NCBI GenBank assembly: GCA_002472405.1
Contig: DKRV01000011.1
Span: 1 to 64,000 of the forward strand
DNA length: 64,000 bases
Reading direction: 5' to 3'
Source of the DNA: Clostridiales bacterium UBA7273
GTDB lineage: Bacteria; Bacillota; Clostridia; Oscillospirales; Oscillospiraceae
A program made the translations under genes and the position numbers. Shown here in pieces: positions 50,080-58,916 of this stretch (positions within the stretch are counted from its first letter, which is position 1; the number at the start of each line of letters is the position of its first letter). The notes below the pieces were generated by a model. That model saw nothing but the letters and a program-made list of their open reading frames with translations. It was not told where the DNA came from and searched no databases.

Positions 50080-50775
50080 ATGCTTTCATGCTTTGATTTT
50101 ATAAGGGAATCCACAACGCTGGCCATGGCGCTGCGCCTGCTGCTTGCGTTCATATGCGGCGCGGTCATCGGAGCCGAGCGAGAGATAAAGCGCCGCCCGG
50201 CAGGCTTCCGCACGCACATTCTTATCTGTCTGGGTGCTGCGATAACAACGCTGACCAGCCAGTACCTGCTACTCGGCCTCGGGCTTTACACCGACATCGG
50301 CAGGCTCGGCGCGCAGGTCATCGCCGGTATCGGCTTCATCGGCGCTGGCACGATCATCGTCACCGGCCGCCGCCAGGTCAAGGGTCTTACCACCGCTGCC
50401 GGACTGTGGGCCTCGGCCATCGTCGGACTTGCCTGCGGCGCAGGCTTCGTCGAGTGCGCGATCTTCGCGACCGCGGTCATACTCTTTGCCGAGATAGTGC
50501 TCATAAAGTTCGAGTTTAAGTTCGCCAAAAGCAGCAGGCTATGCACGCTGTACATCGAATATACAAAGCCCGACACCATCCAGACTGTGCTCGAGATGAT
50601 GAGCGAGCGCTCGCTCAAGGTCTCGAACCTCGAGGTCAGCCGTACCCAGGGCGAGGACGAGGAGCACCGCTACTACGCGCTGCTGTCGGTTCAGACAACG
50701 CCGAAGCTCGGCGGCACCGAGCTTGTCCCGGCTATCACCGCCCTCCCCAACGTCTTCGCCGTCGAAGAAATGTAG
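50080..50775 (+). CDS. MgtC/SapB family membrane protein, copy 2
   Basis: 231 aa paralogue of the preceding gene with the same layout: FICGAVIGAEREIKRRPAGF, then RTHILICLG, QVIAGIGFIGAGTIIVTGRR, QVKGLTTAAGLWASAIVGLA, and a C-terminal ACT-like domain. It has a conventional AAGGAGG 8 nt before ATG, in contrast to copy 1. The tandem pair may form a hetero-oligomer or respond to different conditions. Repeat R12 begins 2 bp after the stop. Confidence 0.9.
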   Translation: MLSCFDFIRESTTLAMALRLLLAFICGAVIGAEREIKRRPAGFRTHILICLGAAITTLTSQYLLLGLGLYTDIGRLGAQVIAGIGFIGAGTIIVTGRRQVKGLTTAAGLWASAIVGLACGAGFVECAIFATAVILFAEIVLIKFEFKFAKSSRLCTLYIEYTKPDTIQTVLEMMSERSLKVSNLEVSRTQGEDEEHRYYALLSVQTTPKLGGTELVPAITALPNVFAVEEM

Positions 50776-50776
50776 T

Positions 50777-51058
50777 TGTAGAGGCGAATTACCGCAGTTA
50801 CGGATACGCATATTGCCGGTGCCCGGTGTCGAAGTTACCGACGAAACCGGGAAACTGCCGCCATACGTTAGTACGGTGCTGAGTTTTGCGGTTGCCCGGT
50901 TCGGGACAATGGAGGAAACCATGCGTGCCGCGCAACCCAGTAGTGCGGTGCTGATTTTTGCATCGCGCTCCATTGGCTCCCCTGTCAAGGGGAGCAGGCA
51001 GCTTTGCTGCCGAGGGGTTGAATTAAAGCGCAAATCAAGCCTATTAACTATCAAGAGT
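50777..51058. repeat. Intergenic repeat R12
   Basis: Left end GTAGAGGCGAATTACCGCAG, then GCCCGGTGTCGAAGTTACCG, CCATTGGCTCCCCTGTCAAG, GGCAGCTTTGCTGCCGAGGG and AAATCAAGCCTATTAACTAT. The last part is the reverse complement of the region near 215-260 in R1, so modules occur in both orientations. No right terminal end is present: the acquired element begins here instead. Confidence 0.82.
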
Positions 51059-51197
51059 TACTACGTAGAGGGTGGTTTCTCCCACCTAATACATATGACT
51101 GCGGCTCATTTGTGGTGAATGGAACAGCGGTTGTAGGAAAGGAGCCAAAAAAAGCCTTATAACCGCTGCAAATCAACACAAAAAGGAGCTGAACTTT

Positions 51198-51569
51198 ATG
51201 AAATCTCTATTTGAGGAAATGGGCGGCACTTACCGTCAGGAGGGTGATTATCTTATCCCAAACCTTGCGCTGCCGGACGAACCAGAATACCAGATCGGCA
51301 AGTACGGGCGTATGCGTCGCAACTATCTGAAAGAACATCGTCCTGTTCTCTACGCAAACCTGCTCACAAGCGGAACGCTGCATCGGCATCTTGCCGAGAT
51401 CGACCAAGCCTGCAATGAGCGTATGGAAATCATCGTTCCTGCAATGGCGAAGCAGGAAGGCGTGACAGAAACTCTGAAAGCCGCCTACCAAATGGAATGG
51501 GTGCGCCGCATGAACAGCATCCGCAATCGTGCGGAGGAAATCGTCCTGACCGAGCTTGTATATGAATGA
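51198..51569 (+). CDS. tnpV: Transposon-encoded protein TnpV
   Basis: 123 aa, matches the TnpV family of Tn4451-like elements (function unproven). Typical features: MKSLFEEMGGTYRQEGDYLI, then PNLALPDE near the start and KYGRMRRNYLKEHRPVLYAN mid-protein, with a C-terminal MEWVRRMNSIRNRAEEIVLT. The start follows AAAAGGAGCTG. It is a marker that the element was of this class. Confidence 0.88.
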   Translation: MKSLFEEMGGTYRQEGDYLIPNLALPDEPEYQIGKYGRMRRNYLKEHRPVLYANLLTSGTLHRHLAEIDQACNERMEIIVPAMAKQEGVTETLKAAYQMEWVRRMNSIRNRAEEIVLTELVYE

Positions 51570-51757
51570 CAAATGCCCGTTATTGGCAGTATGGCCGATA
51601 ACGGGCATTATCTTTATCCTTTGTGATAGCAGCGATGTCGGAACGACCAAAGACACCATCAGCGCCCATATTTGCAAATACCGCTTTCGCCTTTGCAATC
51701 GTCCCTTGGCTTGCGTTCAGCCGGTCAATCGCAACCTCAATCGCAACATTTTCGTCC

Positions 51758-52786
51758 TCAATCGTAATCCTTTTCCTCGGTGCTGGCTACAAGTCGGTCA
51801 AAATCGCTCTGATATTGCCGATCCTGAATGACACGGTATTTCTCAAACTCGCTCTCGGCAAAGGCTTTTGCAATGGCTGCTGTCACTTTTCCTTTATGAT
51901 GCAGCACTTCTTCCTCGTTAAACTGCAAAAACGCATCCAGCCGTGCGACCCAATCCTTCATATACATGATGTTTCCACGGTGTGCCTGCCGCTCGGCATA
52001 ATCCAGATACATTGTGACGATTTCGTTCAGGCTTCCCATCTCAGTTTCATCCAGATAGTTCTTTGCTATCACAACATCAGATTTTCGGATTCTGCCGCTC
52101 GGTGCATTTTTCCATGTTGTCAGGCCCATATTCGGTTTCGTGCTGTCTGCCCGGTCATAGATGATCTCCGCTGCGGTGTGCTTTGTAATGGCGTAATGCA
52201 GTTTGTTTTGTACGGTGGCGAAAAACTCTTTTGTAACAGGACTGTCCACATCATAGTCTGCGCTGCACTGGGAGTATATGTCCGTGATTTTCTGATAAAA
52301 GCGCCGTTCACTGGCACGAATGTCACGGATGCGCTCCAGCTGTTCTTCAAAATAATCCTTCCCGAAGAAGTTCTGCGGCTCTTTCAGGCGCTCATCGTCC
52401 ATGACATAGCCCTTGATGATGTACTCCTTCAGTATCCTGTTCGCCCAGATGCGGAACATGGTGGCCTTTTTGGAGTTCACCCGATAGCCGACCGCAATGA
52501 TCGCATCCAGATTATAGTACCGTGTGGGATAGTTTTTCCCGTCCGCCGCAGTTGTTTCCAAAACGGAAACAACTGAATCCTCCATCAATTCGCCGGAGGC
52601 AAAGATATTCTTCAGGTGCTTTGAGATGGCCGCTTTCTGCACCTCAAACAGCTCAGCCATCTTTGCCTGCGTCAGCCACAGATTCTCTTGATATAACAGA
52701 ATCTCAACCTTAACGTCGCCGTTATCGGTTTTATAAAACAGAATTTCTCTTGTTTCGTATGGGGTAAGTGCCATGTTCTCATCCAT
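51758..52786 (-). CDS. RhuM-family protein
   Basis: 342 aa virulence-RhuM-family protein, widespread in mobile elements and phage-like islands; molecular function unclear, with an N-terminal DNA-binding-like region. Signatures: NLWLTQAKMAELFEVQKAAI, SKHLKNIF, and AIIAVGYRVNSKKATMFRIW, then AN. The start MDENMALTP is selected because GGAGGATAAAGAGA lies immediately upstream; longer frames run into the neighbour. Start overlaps the end of the upstream zinc-finger gene, indicating co-transcription. Confidence 0.87.
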   Translation of the reverse strand: MDENMALTPYETREILFYKTDNGDVKVEILLYQENLWLTQAKMAELFEVQKAAISKHLKNIFASGELMEDSVVSVLETTAADGKNYPTRYYNLDAIIAVGYRVNSKKATMFRIWANRILKEYIIKGYVMDDERLKEPQNFFGKDYFEEQLERIRDIRASERRFYQKITDIYSQCSADYDVDSPVTKEFFATVQNKLHYAITKHTAAEIIYDRADSTKPNMGLTTWKNAPSGRIRKSDVVIAKNYLDETEMGSLNEIVTMYLDYAERQAHRGNIMYMKDWVARLDAFLQFNEEEVLHHKGKVTAAIAKAFAESEFEKYRVIQDRQYQSDFDRLVASTEEKDYD

Positions 52787-53693
52787 TCTCTTTATCCTCC
52801 CGGCTCTTAGCCCGTGTTTTATAGACATTATACTGATTCTTGCACCGGGCGCTGCAAAATGCGGAATTGACCCGGCTGCCGAGGAACACCTTCTGGCAGT
52901 GCTTGCACAGCCGCAGGGGTTTTGCATCGTCCACCAGCATAAAGCTGAACATCATCTGGATGCCCAGAAGCAGCGAATGGAAGTCCCAATAGATGGTCGG
53001 TTTCTCCAGCAGTTCGATATGATAGGTAGGCGCAATGCCGCCGAAGGCAGCCATGGCCTTGCGGTAGAGATTTCTCGTATCCTCATCAATATTGTCGTAG
53101 TCGTTGTAGTACAAAATGGAGGTGGTCAGCGTGAACGCCCAATCCTTGAACTGCTGCGCTACCCAGTCATACGGCTCAGCATACTCCCGCTGAAAGCTCA
53201 TGTTCTTCGCCATCGGCTCATCCATGAAGGTCATTGTCAGAGCAATCATCTTTCTGTCCCCGGAGACATTCCAGTTGGATTCTACGCCCTTTTTCACTAC
53301 ATCCAATTTGTCAAAGGGATAGAACAGCGCAAGGTAGTCCTCTGTTTCCATGGATTCCTCTTTGATAAAATGATTTTTCGGCAGATAAACCGCTTCATAA
53401 TCCATAAAGGACGGCGTGGTAGGCAAAGCCGTCATCAGCCCCAACAGACCGTAGTGGGTCACAAAGGACAGCATCGCCTTTTCCACCTCATCCTCCGGAC
53501 TGTGGTTCATCATCAGCATCCCTACGTTCAGCGCCTCCAACACCATGTCGGAGGATTCCTTCAGCGGGTTATAGATGTCGGGCTTTGCCGTCTTTTCCGG
53601 TGTGATATAGCGTTTTCCGTCCTTGCCGGTCTTGATCTCATAGCGGTCATACCGTACCCAATGGGAGCGGGACTGTGCAAACAGGTTGTTCAT
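52779..53693 (-). CDS. Hypothetical protein with C-terminal zinc finger (DUF6076-like)
   Basis: 304 aa. Most of the protein is a helical domain of unknown function; residues about 263-295 form a zinc finger CKHCQKVFLGSRVNSAFCSA, then RCKNQYNVYK, like the CGNR-type treble clef used in some nucleic-acid-binding stress or defence proteins. The RhuM gene overlaps its 3' end by 8 bp. Its place in a mobile element makes a defence or regulatory role plausible, but this is not shown by sequence. Confidence 0.72.
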   Translation of the reverse strand: MNNLFAQSRSHWVRYDRYEIKTGKDGKRYITPEKTAKPDIYNPLKESSDMVLEALNVGMLMMNHSPEDEVEKAMLSFVTHYGLLGLMTALPTTPSFMDYEAVYLPKNHFIKEESMETEDYLALFYPFDKLDVVKKGVESNWNVSGDRKMIALTMTFMDEPMAKNMSFQREYAEPYDWVAQQFKDWAFTLTTSILYYNDYDNIDEDTRNLYRKAMAAFGGIAPTYHIELLEKPTIYWDFHSLLLGIQMMFSFMLVDDAKPLRLCKHCQKVFLGSRVNSAFCSARCKNQYNVYKTRAKSREDKENG

Positions 53694-53749
53694 GACACCG
53701 TTCCTCTCAAATCGTAATCTATCTATATATTAACCATATTACCATTGTA

Positions 53750-54658
53750 TCAACCGTCCTTGGCATCGTCAAGGACGGCTTTCTTTTTTCTCGGCTTTGT
53801 TTTGTTCTCTCGGCGGATCACGGCATCCTTGCCCATGGTTTGCAGCGATGCTTCATATTTCTCCATGAATTCGCGCTCCCGCAGGGTAAGGCCCTGATCG
53901 TTTTCCAGCTTTTCGCTCAGATGCTCATACATCCGCTTTTGCAGCTTTTTCTGAATGGTCATCCGCAGCTTTCGGATATTCCGGTCGGACTGCCCGCGGA
54001 GGGTAGCAAGCCGTGTGGTGCTGTATTGCTTGAGGAACAGGTAATACAGCACTTCTTTCTGCTCATCACTGAGGGTGAAAAAGAGCTTGGAGAGAAAACG
54101 GCTTGCTGTCAGCTCGTGCAGCTCGTAGGGACAGGAGAAGATGATGTCAAGAAAATTTCCCTGACAGAGTTGGCGAAACCTCGGCAGATTCATCCACAGC
54201 GGGGCAATCTTCGGATCAGGCACAGACTGAAACTCCAACGGAACATCCCCGCGCAGGTTTTCGTGGTCACGCTCCCGGCGCTCCCGATTTCTGTCCAGCT
54301 TGTTCCACTCGTCTACCACAGTCAGAAAATCGGATTCCGTCCGGGCTGCTTCCTCCAGCCGCCGCAGAGCCTCTGCCCGAATTTCCCGCTTGAGCCGCTT
54401 CTCGCTGGTGGGTGCGGCTTCCTCTTCCTCGTCCTCCAGCTCGGCATGATAGTCTCTGGGATGCTCGTCCTGCTCCAGCTCGCTTTCCAGCTCCAGCGTG
54501 CGTTCCTCTGCAAGCGCTTCTTCCAGCGTCTCGTCCTCCGGCGCACCGTCAGAGGAATCCTCCCAATCGGCAAAGCCATCCTCGGGCAGCTCTTCTAATT
54601 CTTCTTCCTCATCGGAAAAATCATCATCCCACAGCAGTTCATCCTCCCATGATTCCAC
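53750..54658 (-). CDS. Sigma-factor-like helix-turn-helix protein with acidic N terminus
   Basis: 302 aa, from a GTG start at 54658 placed after GGGGAGGTGAAGCTGTC. The first 90 residues are highly acidic (DDDFSDEEEELEELPEDGFA), the middle resembles a helical sigma-like region, and DEQKEVLYYLFLKQYSTTRL, then ATLRGQSDRNIRKLRMTIQK, forms a region-4-like helix-turn-helix. Proteins of this shape accompany Tn-type islands in Clostridia; possible transcriptional regulator of the element. Further upstream methionines would include low-quality sequence without a ribosome site. Confidence 0.7.
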   Translation of the reverse strand: MESWEDELLWDDDFSDEEEELEELPEDGFADWEDSSDGAPEDETLEEALAEERTLELESELEQDEHPRDYHAELEDEEEEAAPTSEKRLKREIRAEALRRLEEAARTESDFLTVVDEWNKLDRNRERRERDHENLRGDVPLEFQSVPDPKIAPLWMNLPRFRQLCQGNFLDIIFSCPYELHELTASRFLSKLFFTLSDEQKEVLYYLFLKQYSTTRLATLRGQSDRNIRKLRMTIQKKLQKRMYEHLSEKLENDQGLTLREREFMEKYEASLQTMGKDAVIRRENKTKPRKKKAVLDDAKDG

Positions 54659-54906
54659 GACAGCTTCACCTCCCCGAAAAAATATTTTTCTTTTTTTCAA
54701 AAACAGTTCCGATTTACACCCCGTATTTCTCCTATTAGTAGAGTAAGTAATCTTAATACAAGTTATGCGGATTACTTTCCGAGCCATCAGCGAAGAAAAG
54801 GAGGATATGGAGCATGGAAAACCAACAGAAATACACGGTTGGCTTACAGCCAACGGAACCAAACACATTATATCAAAAACCAACCAATCACGCAAGGAGG
54901 ATGCCT

Positions 54907-55086
54907 ATGGAGCAGAACGAACGAGAACAGTTTATCATCCGTCGGATCGGCGGCACCACCTACAAGGTCAAAGTCGTATTCAATGAAAGCGGCGGCGAGA
55001 CCATAGAGGATAAAATTTTGCGGATTGTACGCAACGATATGGTTACAAATGACGGAACCTATGGTATAATGGAGCACCACAAATGA
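54907..55086 (+). CDS. tnpW: Transposon-encoded protein TnpW
   Basis: 59 aa, TnpW family (REQFIIRRIGGTTYKVKVVF, then NESGGETIEDKILRIVRND). The ATG at 54907 is chosen because AAGGAGG is 6-7 nt upstream; the longer frame from 54814 is possible. It stands 25 bp before the recombinase gene, as in Tn4451 relatives. Confidence 0.85.
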   Translation: MEQNEREQFIIRRIGGTTYKVKVVFNESGGETIEDKILRIVRNDMVTNDGTYGIMEHHK

Positions 55087-55111
55087 GCCGACAGTCTGAA
55101 AGGAGCGCATC

Positions 55112-56035
55112 ATGAGCGTGAAACAGACTGAAAGCAAAATCACCGCTCTTTATGAGCGGCTGTCCCGCGACGATGACAATGCCGGGGATAGCAATTCCAT
55201 CGTGAATCAGAAAAAATACCTTGAAAGCTATGCCCAGCAGAGGGGCTACACCAACTGCCGCCACTATACCGATGACGGCTGGAGCGGCGGCAATTTCGAG
55301 CGCCCGGCATGGAAGCAGCTCATCGCAGATATTGAGGCAGGTAAGGTTGCCCATGTGATCGTCAAGGATATGAGCCGGGCGGGGCGTGACTATCTGCAAA
55401 CCGGCTTTTACACGGAGGTATTCTTCCGGCAGCACAGTGTCCACTTTGTTGCCATCGCCAACAGCGTGGACAGCGACGACCAGAACAGCAACGAGTTTGC
55501 CCCCTTCCTCAACATCATGAACGAATGGTATCTGCGCGACCTGAGCCGCAAGCAGAAAACCGCCATCCGTGTCAAGGGAGAATCCGGCAAGCCCACCACC
55601 AACTGCGCCATCTATGGCTATAGGAAAGACCCGGAAAACAAATACCATTGGCTGATCGACGAGGAAGCCGCCGCCGTGGTGCGCCGCATTTTCCGATTGA
55701 CCATCGAGGGCAAAGGTCACTACGATATTGCCCGTATTCTCTTTGAGGATAAGGTAGAAACACCTGCTGTGTACTTCGGTAAGCAGGGCAAGGGCATCTG
55801 GAAAAGCAAGGAGGAATTTTCAAATCCCTATAACTGGAGCGGCTATGTCGTGGGACAGATCCTCTCCAAGCCGGAGTATATGGGGCATACGGTGAATTTC
55901 CGCTCTCACAAGCAGTCCTATAAGGATAAAAACGCTGTGATGAATGGTGGGCATGAGCGTCAGTACCTGTATCGGCGGCTCTTTGGTGGTGGAAAACATC
56001 TTTTCCATCGGCGGCATGGGGAGCCTGCTCTCTGA
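55112..56035 (+). pseudogene. Large serine recombinase (TnpX-like), truncated
   Basis: Resolvase domain with catalytic Ser in ITALYERLSRDDDNAG, RQHSVHFVAIANSVDSDDQN and KDMSRAGRDYLQ (conserved Arg); then the start of the recombinase domain (YGYRKDPENKYHWLIDEEAA, then AVVRRIF; EPYMGHTVNFRSHK-like region as KPEYMGHTVNFRSHKQSYKD). Full members are about 500-560 aa; this one loses homology after about residue 277 (near 55940) and reads into an ABC permease fragment in another frame, ending at 56035. The zinc-ribbon and C-terminal coiled parts are gone, so it is unlikely to work. Confidence 0.85.
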
Positions 56036-56177
56036 CGCTGTGTACACGCTGGATTATCCGCTGATGCAGGGAATTCTCTTTGTGACAACATCCATCATGA
56101 CCATCTCCATTGTTGTGACCGATGTGATCTGCATTCTGATCGATCCCAGAGTCCGGTTGGGAGGTGGTCAGTCATGA
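55944..56177 (+). pseudogene. 3' fragment of a DppB/NikB-type ABC permease
   Basis: Encodes VGMSVSTCIGGSLVVENIFS, then IGGMGSLLSDAVYTLDYPLM and a last helix to DPRVRLGG, the C-terminal 75 residues of a peptide/nickel ABC permease. The 5' 240 codons are absent; the join to the recombinase at about 55940-55960 replaces them. It overlaps the next permease gene by ATGA, as in intact operons of this type. Confidence 0.82.
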
Positions 56178-56983
56178 GAAAGCGCCGCGTCCCGCTGGTA
56201 CTTGGTGGAATACTGCTGCTCATTTTTCTGATGGCTGCCGCATTTCCAACTGTTTTTTCAAGTTATGGACAGAAAGAGATGTTTGCCCCATGACTTACGC
56301 CATCCTCGGAACATCTCCTTGGCACCAATGCGCTGGGGTATGATATTTTTACGGAGCTGATATACGGCACTCGGCAAACGCTGCTGATTGGCATATCCAG
56401 CAGCGTCCTAATGCTGGTTCTGGGAAGCGTAATTGGCACGCTGGCGGCTGGAAAGGGCGTTGTTGGCGGAGCGTTGAATGGTGTTATCAACATTTTCGTG
56501 CTTCTGCCAAAGCTGGTGACGATGATCGTGCTTGCCACCTTCCTCGGCAGCTCCAGCCGGAATCTGATCCTGCTGATCGCCGCTTTCAGCTGGGTAGGCA
56601 CTGCCCGAAGCGTGAGAGCCAAGGTGATTCACCTTAATGCCCAGCCATTTATCGAAAACTGCGTCATACAGGGATACAGCCATGGACATATTATTCTGCA
56701 CCACACTATTCCCAACCTGTATGACGTCCTGCTCTCCCGATTTCTTTTAGGCGTTAATAGCTGCATCATGATGGAATCAACGCTGAGCTTTCTCGGTTTT
56801 GGTGATCTTTATTATCCCACTTGGGGCACCATGATTAACTTTGCCTATAAACGGGGTGCCTTTCTTCGGCAGGCATATGAGTATTTGCTGTCGCCGGGTG
56901 TGTGCATCATGCTGCTATCGTTGTCGTTTTATCTGATCAGCCTGTATTTTGAGCACAGGCAAGCCACGATTCAGGATATATAG
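56174..56983 (+). pseudogene. DppC/NikC-type ABC permease with an in-frame TGA
   Basis: 270-codon frame with a single TGA at 56291-56293. Before it: KRRVPLVLGGILLLIFLMAA to EMFAP; after it, same frame: LTPSSEHLLGTNALGYDIFT (the conserved periplasmic-loop motif), five helices and the EAA-like loop SFLGFGDLYYPTWGTMINFA. Ends ATIQDI. ATPases and the binding protein are not present, so the transporter is not functional as encoded here. Confidence 0.82.
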
Positions 56984-56994
56984 GAGGTCACATT

Positions 56995-57528
56995 ATGCAA
57001 ACAGAGTTGAAATGCCTGTGGGATAAATGCGTGACTTTTCACGGTCACGGCTGCGGCGGTCTTGCGGTCGGCTTCCGCGCCGTCCTGTATGCGTGGGAAC
57101 TGTTCGGGAGCGACCGGACATCCGAGGACGAGGAGATCGTGTGTATTGCCGAGACCGACGCCTGCGGCGTGGATGCCATTCAGGTGCTGCTGTCCTGTAC
57201 CGTCGGAAAGGGCAATCTGCTTTTCAATCTACAGGGAAAGAATGCTTTCTCCTTTTATCGGCGTTCGGACGGAAAGTCTTTCCGGCTTGTCTTGCGCCCA
57301 ACACCGGACAAGACCAAGGAGGAGCGGCTGGCGTGGCTCATGGATGGGGATTTCCACGAGATGTTTGACGTGAAGAATGCCCCGGCACCGATACCGGAGG
57401 CGGCCCGGATCTTCAAGACCGTTACCTGCTCCGTGTGCGGAGAACGATTTGCCGAGAACTTTGCCCACCTTCAAAACGGGGAAATCGTCTGCTCTACCTG
57501 CTATCGTCCGTATACAAGGGGGTTGTGA
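56995..57528 (+). CDS. FmdE-family zinc protein
   Basis: 177 aa, FmdE/formylmethanofuran dehydrogenase subunit E-like domain with CVTFHGHGCGGLAVGFRAVL near the start, CIAETDACGVDAIQ, and a C-terminal treble-clef pair CSVCGERF...CSTCYRPY. Proteins of this group are linked to molybdenum/tungsten or other metal systems and often sit beside nickel/peptide-type ABC transporters, as here. AGGAGG precedes ATG. Intact, unlike its neighbours upstream. Confidence 0.87.
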   Translation: MQTELKCLWDKCVTFHGHGCGGLAVGFRAVLYAWELFGSDRTSEDEEIVCIAETDACGVDAIQVLLSCTVGKGNLLFNLQGKNAFSFYRRSDGKSFRLVLRPTPDKTKEERLAWLMDGDFHEMFDVKNAPAPIPEAARIFKTVTCSVCGERFAENFAHLQNGEIVCSTCYRPYTRGL

Positions 57529-58289
57529 TGGAATACACGTTTGATGCCCTACACGCCGGAATAGAAAGTCAGATTCTCAATCTTCCCGCCGGTATTCCCG
57601 ATTCCGAGGCGGTCACACAGGCAAAGGCTCTGCCGGACTCCATAGAAAAATTTCTGGCTTTGGGGAAGGCTTTTTCCCGGCAGCTTCGTTACCGGGAGGC
57701 CATTGATGCCTATACGGAGGGCCTAAAATTGGAGCCAGAAAATCTGCCCTTGCTCCGACTACGGGCGGGACGGTATCTGACGACACTGCAAAGTAATCCC
57801 GCCATCGCTGATTTTGAAAAAAGTATGTCCTTGGGAGCGGAAAGACTGGACTGCCTCTATCGGATCGGTTTGGCATATTACTATGTCGGGCGGTATGCAC
57901 AGGCGATGGAGACTTTTGAGAATTGTATGCCCCTCTGCGATGAGGAAATGGGCATTGCAGTTCTTTACTGGCACACGCTGAGTGCAGTCCATGCAGAGAA
58001 AGCGTCGACACTTCTGAACAACTACCGCCCGGATATGGCGGTGGGGCATCATACTGCTTATGAAAAGGCCATACAGGTCTGGAGCGGTATAACGCCACTT
58101 TCGGCCATGCTGCAAATGCTGGAAAGTGAAGAAGATGACCTGGAATATGGTATTACATTGTACGGTCTGCTTTTGCATCCTGACTGCGCCGAAAAAGACT
58201 GCCTTTCCCAAGCACTTCTCCGCCGGGACGGTTTTTGGCCCAGCTTCGCCTATCTCGCTGCGTGGAACGACAGGTCAAGAGTCTTATAA
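57528..58289 (+). CDS. Tetratricopeptide-repeat protein
   Basis: 253 aa cytoplasmic protein with at least two TPR motifs (about residues 35-140: KFLALGKAFSRQLRYREAID, AYTEGLKLEPENLPLLRLRA; CLYRIGLAYYYVGRYAQAME), likely a protein-protein interaction scaffold. The start overlaps the FmdE stop (TGATG), so they are coupled. A long perfect hairpin follows. Partner unknown. Confidence 0.78.
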   Translation: MEYTFDALHAGIESQILNLPAGIPDSEAVTQAKALPDSIEKFLALGKAFSRQLRYREAIDAYTEGLKLEPENLPLLRLRAGRYLTTLQSNPAIADFEKSMSLGAERLDCLYRIGLAYYYVGRYAQAMETFENCMPLCDEEMGIAVLYWHTLSAVHAEKASTLLNNYRPDMAVGHHTAYEKAIQVWSGITPLSAMLQMLESEEDDLEYGITLYGLLLHPDCAEKDCLSQALLRRDGFWPSFAYLAAWNDRSRVL

Positions 58290-58296
58290 TCTATGG

Positions 58297-58336
58297 ACGC
58301 ATCCTGTGCTATGCAAATGTATAGCACAGGATGCGT
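58297..58336 (+). terminator. Long hairpin after the TPR gene
   Basis: ACGCATCCTGTGCTAT-GCAAATGT-ATAGCACAGGATGCGT, perfect 16-bp stem, followed by TCAATAATTTATGG, weakly T-rich. Probably the operon terminator. Confidence 0.72.
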
Positions 58337-58370
58337 TCAATAATTTATGGTGAATCCACCCTTGACAAAT

Positions 58371-58648
58371 CTCGTCTCAGCTATTAACTCTACGCTGCGG
58401 CTTTCGGCCGCCTGTAGGGAACGGGCTTGCCTGTTCCGTTGTGATGGGTTTGTCGGCACTGAAACAGAATCGTAGGGAACGGATTCATCCGTTCCGCACT
58501 AAAATCTATAATCGTAGGGGAGAGCATTGCTCGCCCCTACGGCTGCGTTGCCTTATGTATGGCGAGGCAGCCATGGTTTTACCGGCACCCTCGATACCGG
58601 GTTCACGCAATATGCGTATCGGTAGCTGCGTCAAATCGCTACTAAAAA
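58371..58648. repeat. Composite intergenic repeat R13a
   Basis: Starts after the acquired segment. Palindromes: GGGAACGGGCTTGCCTGTTCC (about 58416), GGGAACGGATTCATCCGTTCC (about 58473), GGAGAGCATTGCTCGCC (about 58519, one arm diverged). Ends GTAGCTGCGTCAAATCGCTA then CTAAAAAAA. No gene is seen in 58290-58914. Confidence 0.83.
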
Positions 58649-58649
58649 A

Positions 58650-58690
58650 ACTGCATCGTACTGTTGTAGTACGATGCAGTTATTGTTTTT
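58650..58690 (+). terminator. Terminator-like hairpin between two repeat copies
   Basis: ACTGCATCGTAC-TGTTGTA-GTACGATGCAGT followed by TATTGTTTTT. It has no obvious adjacent gene on the plus strand, so it may belong to the TPR operon or protect the region from read-through. Confidence 0.75.
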
Positions 58691-58916
58691 GCTGAGGTTT
58701 TAAATCGGGCGGCGCGGAATTTATTACAGCACCTGCGTTACGCGAAACGCTACGGTCTAGTCAGCACCCTCGTGCCGGGTTCACGCAATATGCGTATCCG
58801 TAGCTGCGCCATTTCGTCACTAAAAAAACGCGAAACGTCATGGTTTTCACCATTGTCCCGAACCGGGCTACCAGAGATAAATGTATCCGTGACTGCGTCA
58901 ATTCGCCACTAAAATT
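58691..58916. repeat. Composite intergenic repeat R13b
   Basis: Contains an internal end (TATCCGTAGCTGCGCCATTT, then CGTCACTAAAAAAA, about 58795-58826) and the final end ACTGCGTCAATTCGCCACTA then AAA (to 58916), which lies against the stop codon of the convergent coiled-coil gene. Confidence 0.83.

Larger units (their letters stand above)
51060..55945. mobile_element. Remnant of a Tn4451-like integrative element
   Basis: Carries TnpV, TnpW and a truncated large serine recombinase in the order typical of Tn4451-related elements of Clostridia, plus RhuM-like, zinc-finger and sigma-like cargo genes. The dispersed repeat family is absent throughout. The left boundary is close to 51060, where R12 stops; the right boundary is the recombinase/ABC permease junction. 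In 51059-51197 there is a GGGTGG-TTTCT-CCCACC hairpin (about 51073) and a CAGCGGTTGTA / TATAACCGCTG inverted repeat (51125-51169), but no gene. Confidence 0.75.
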
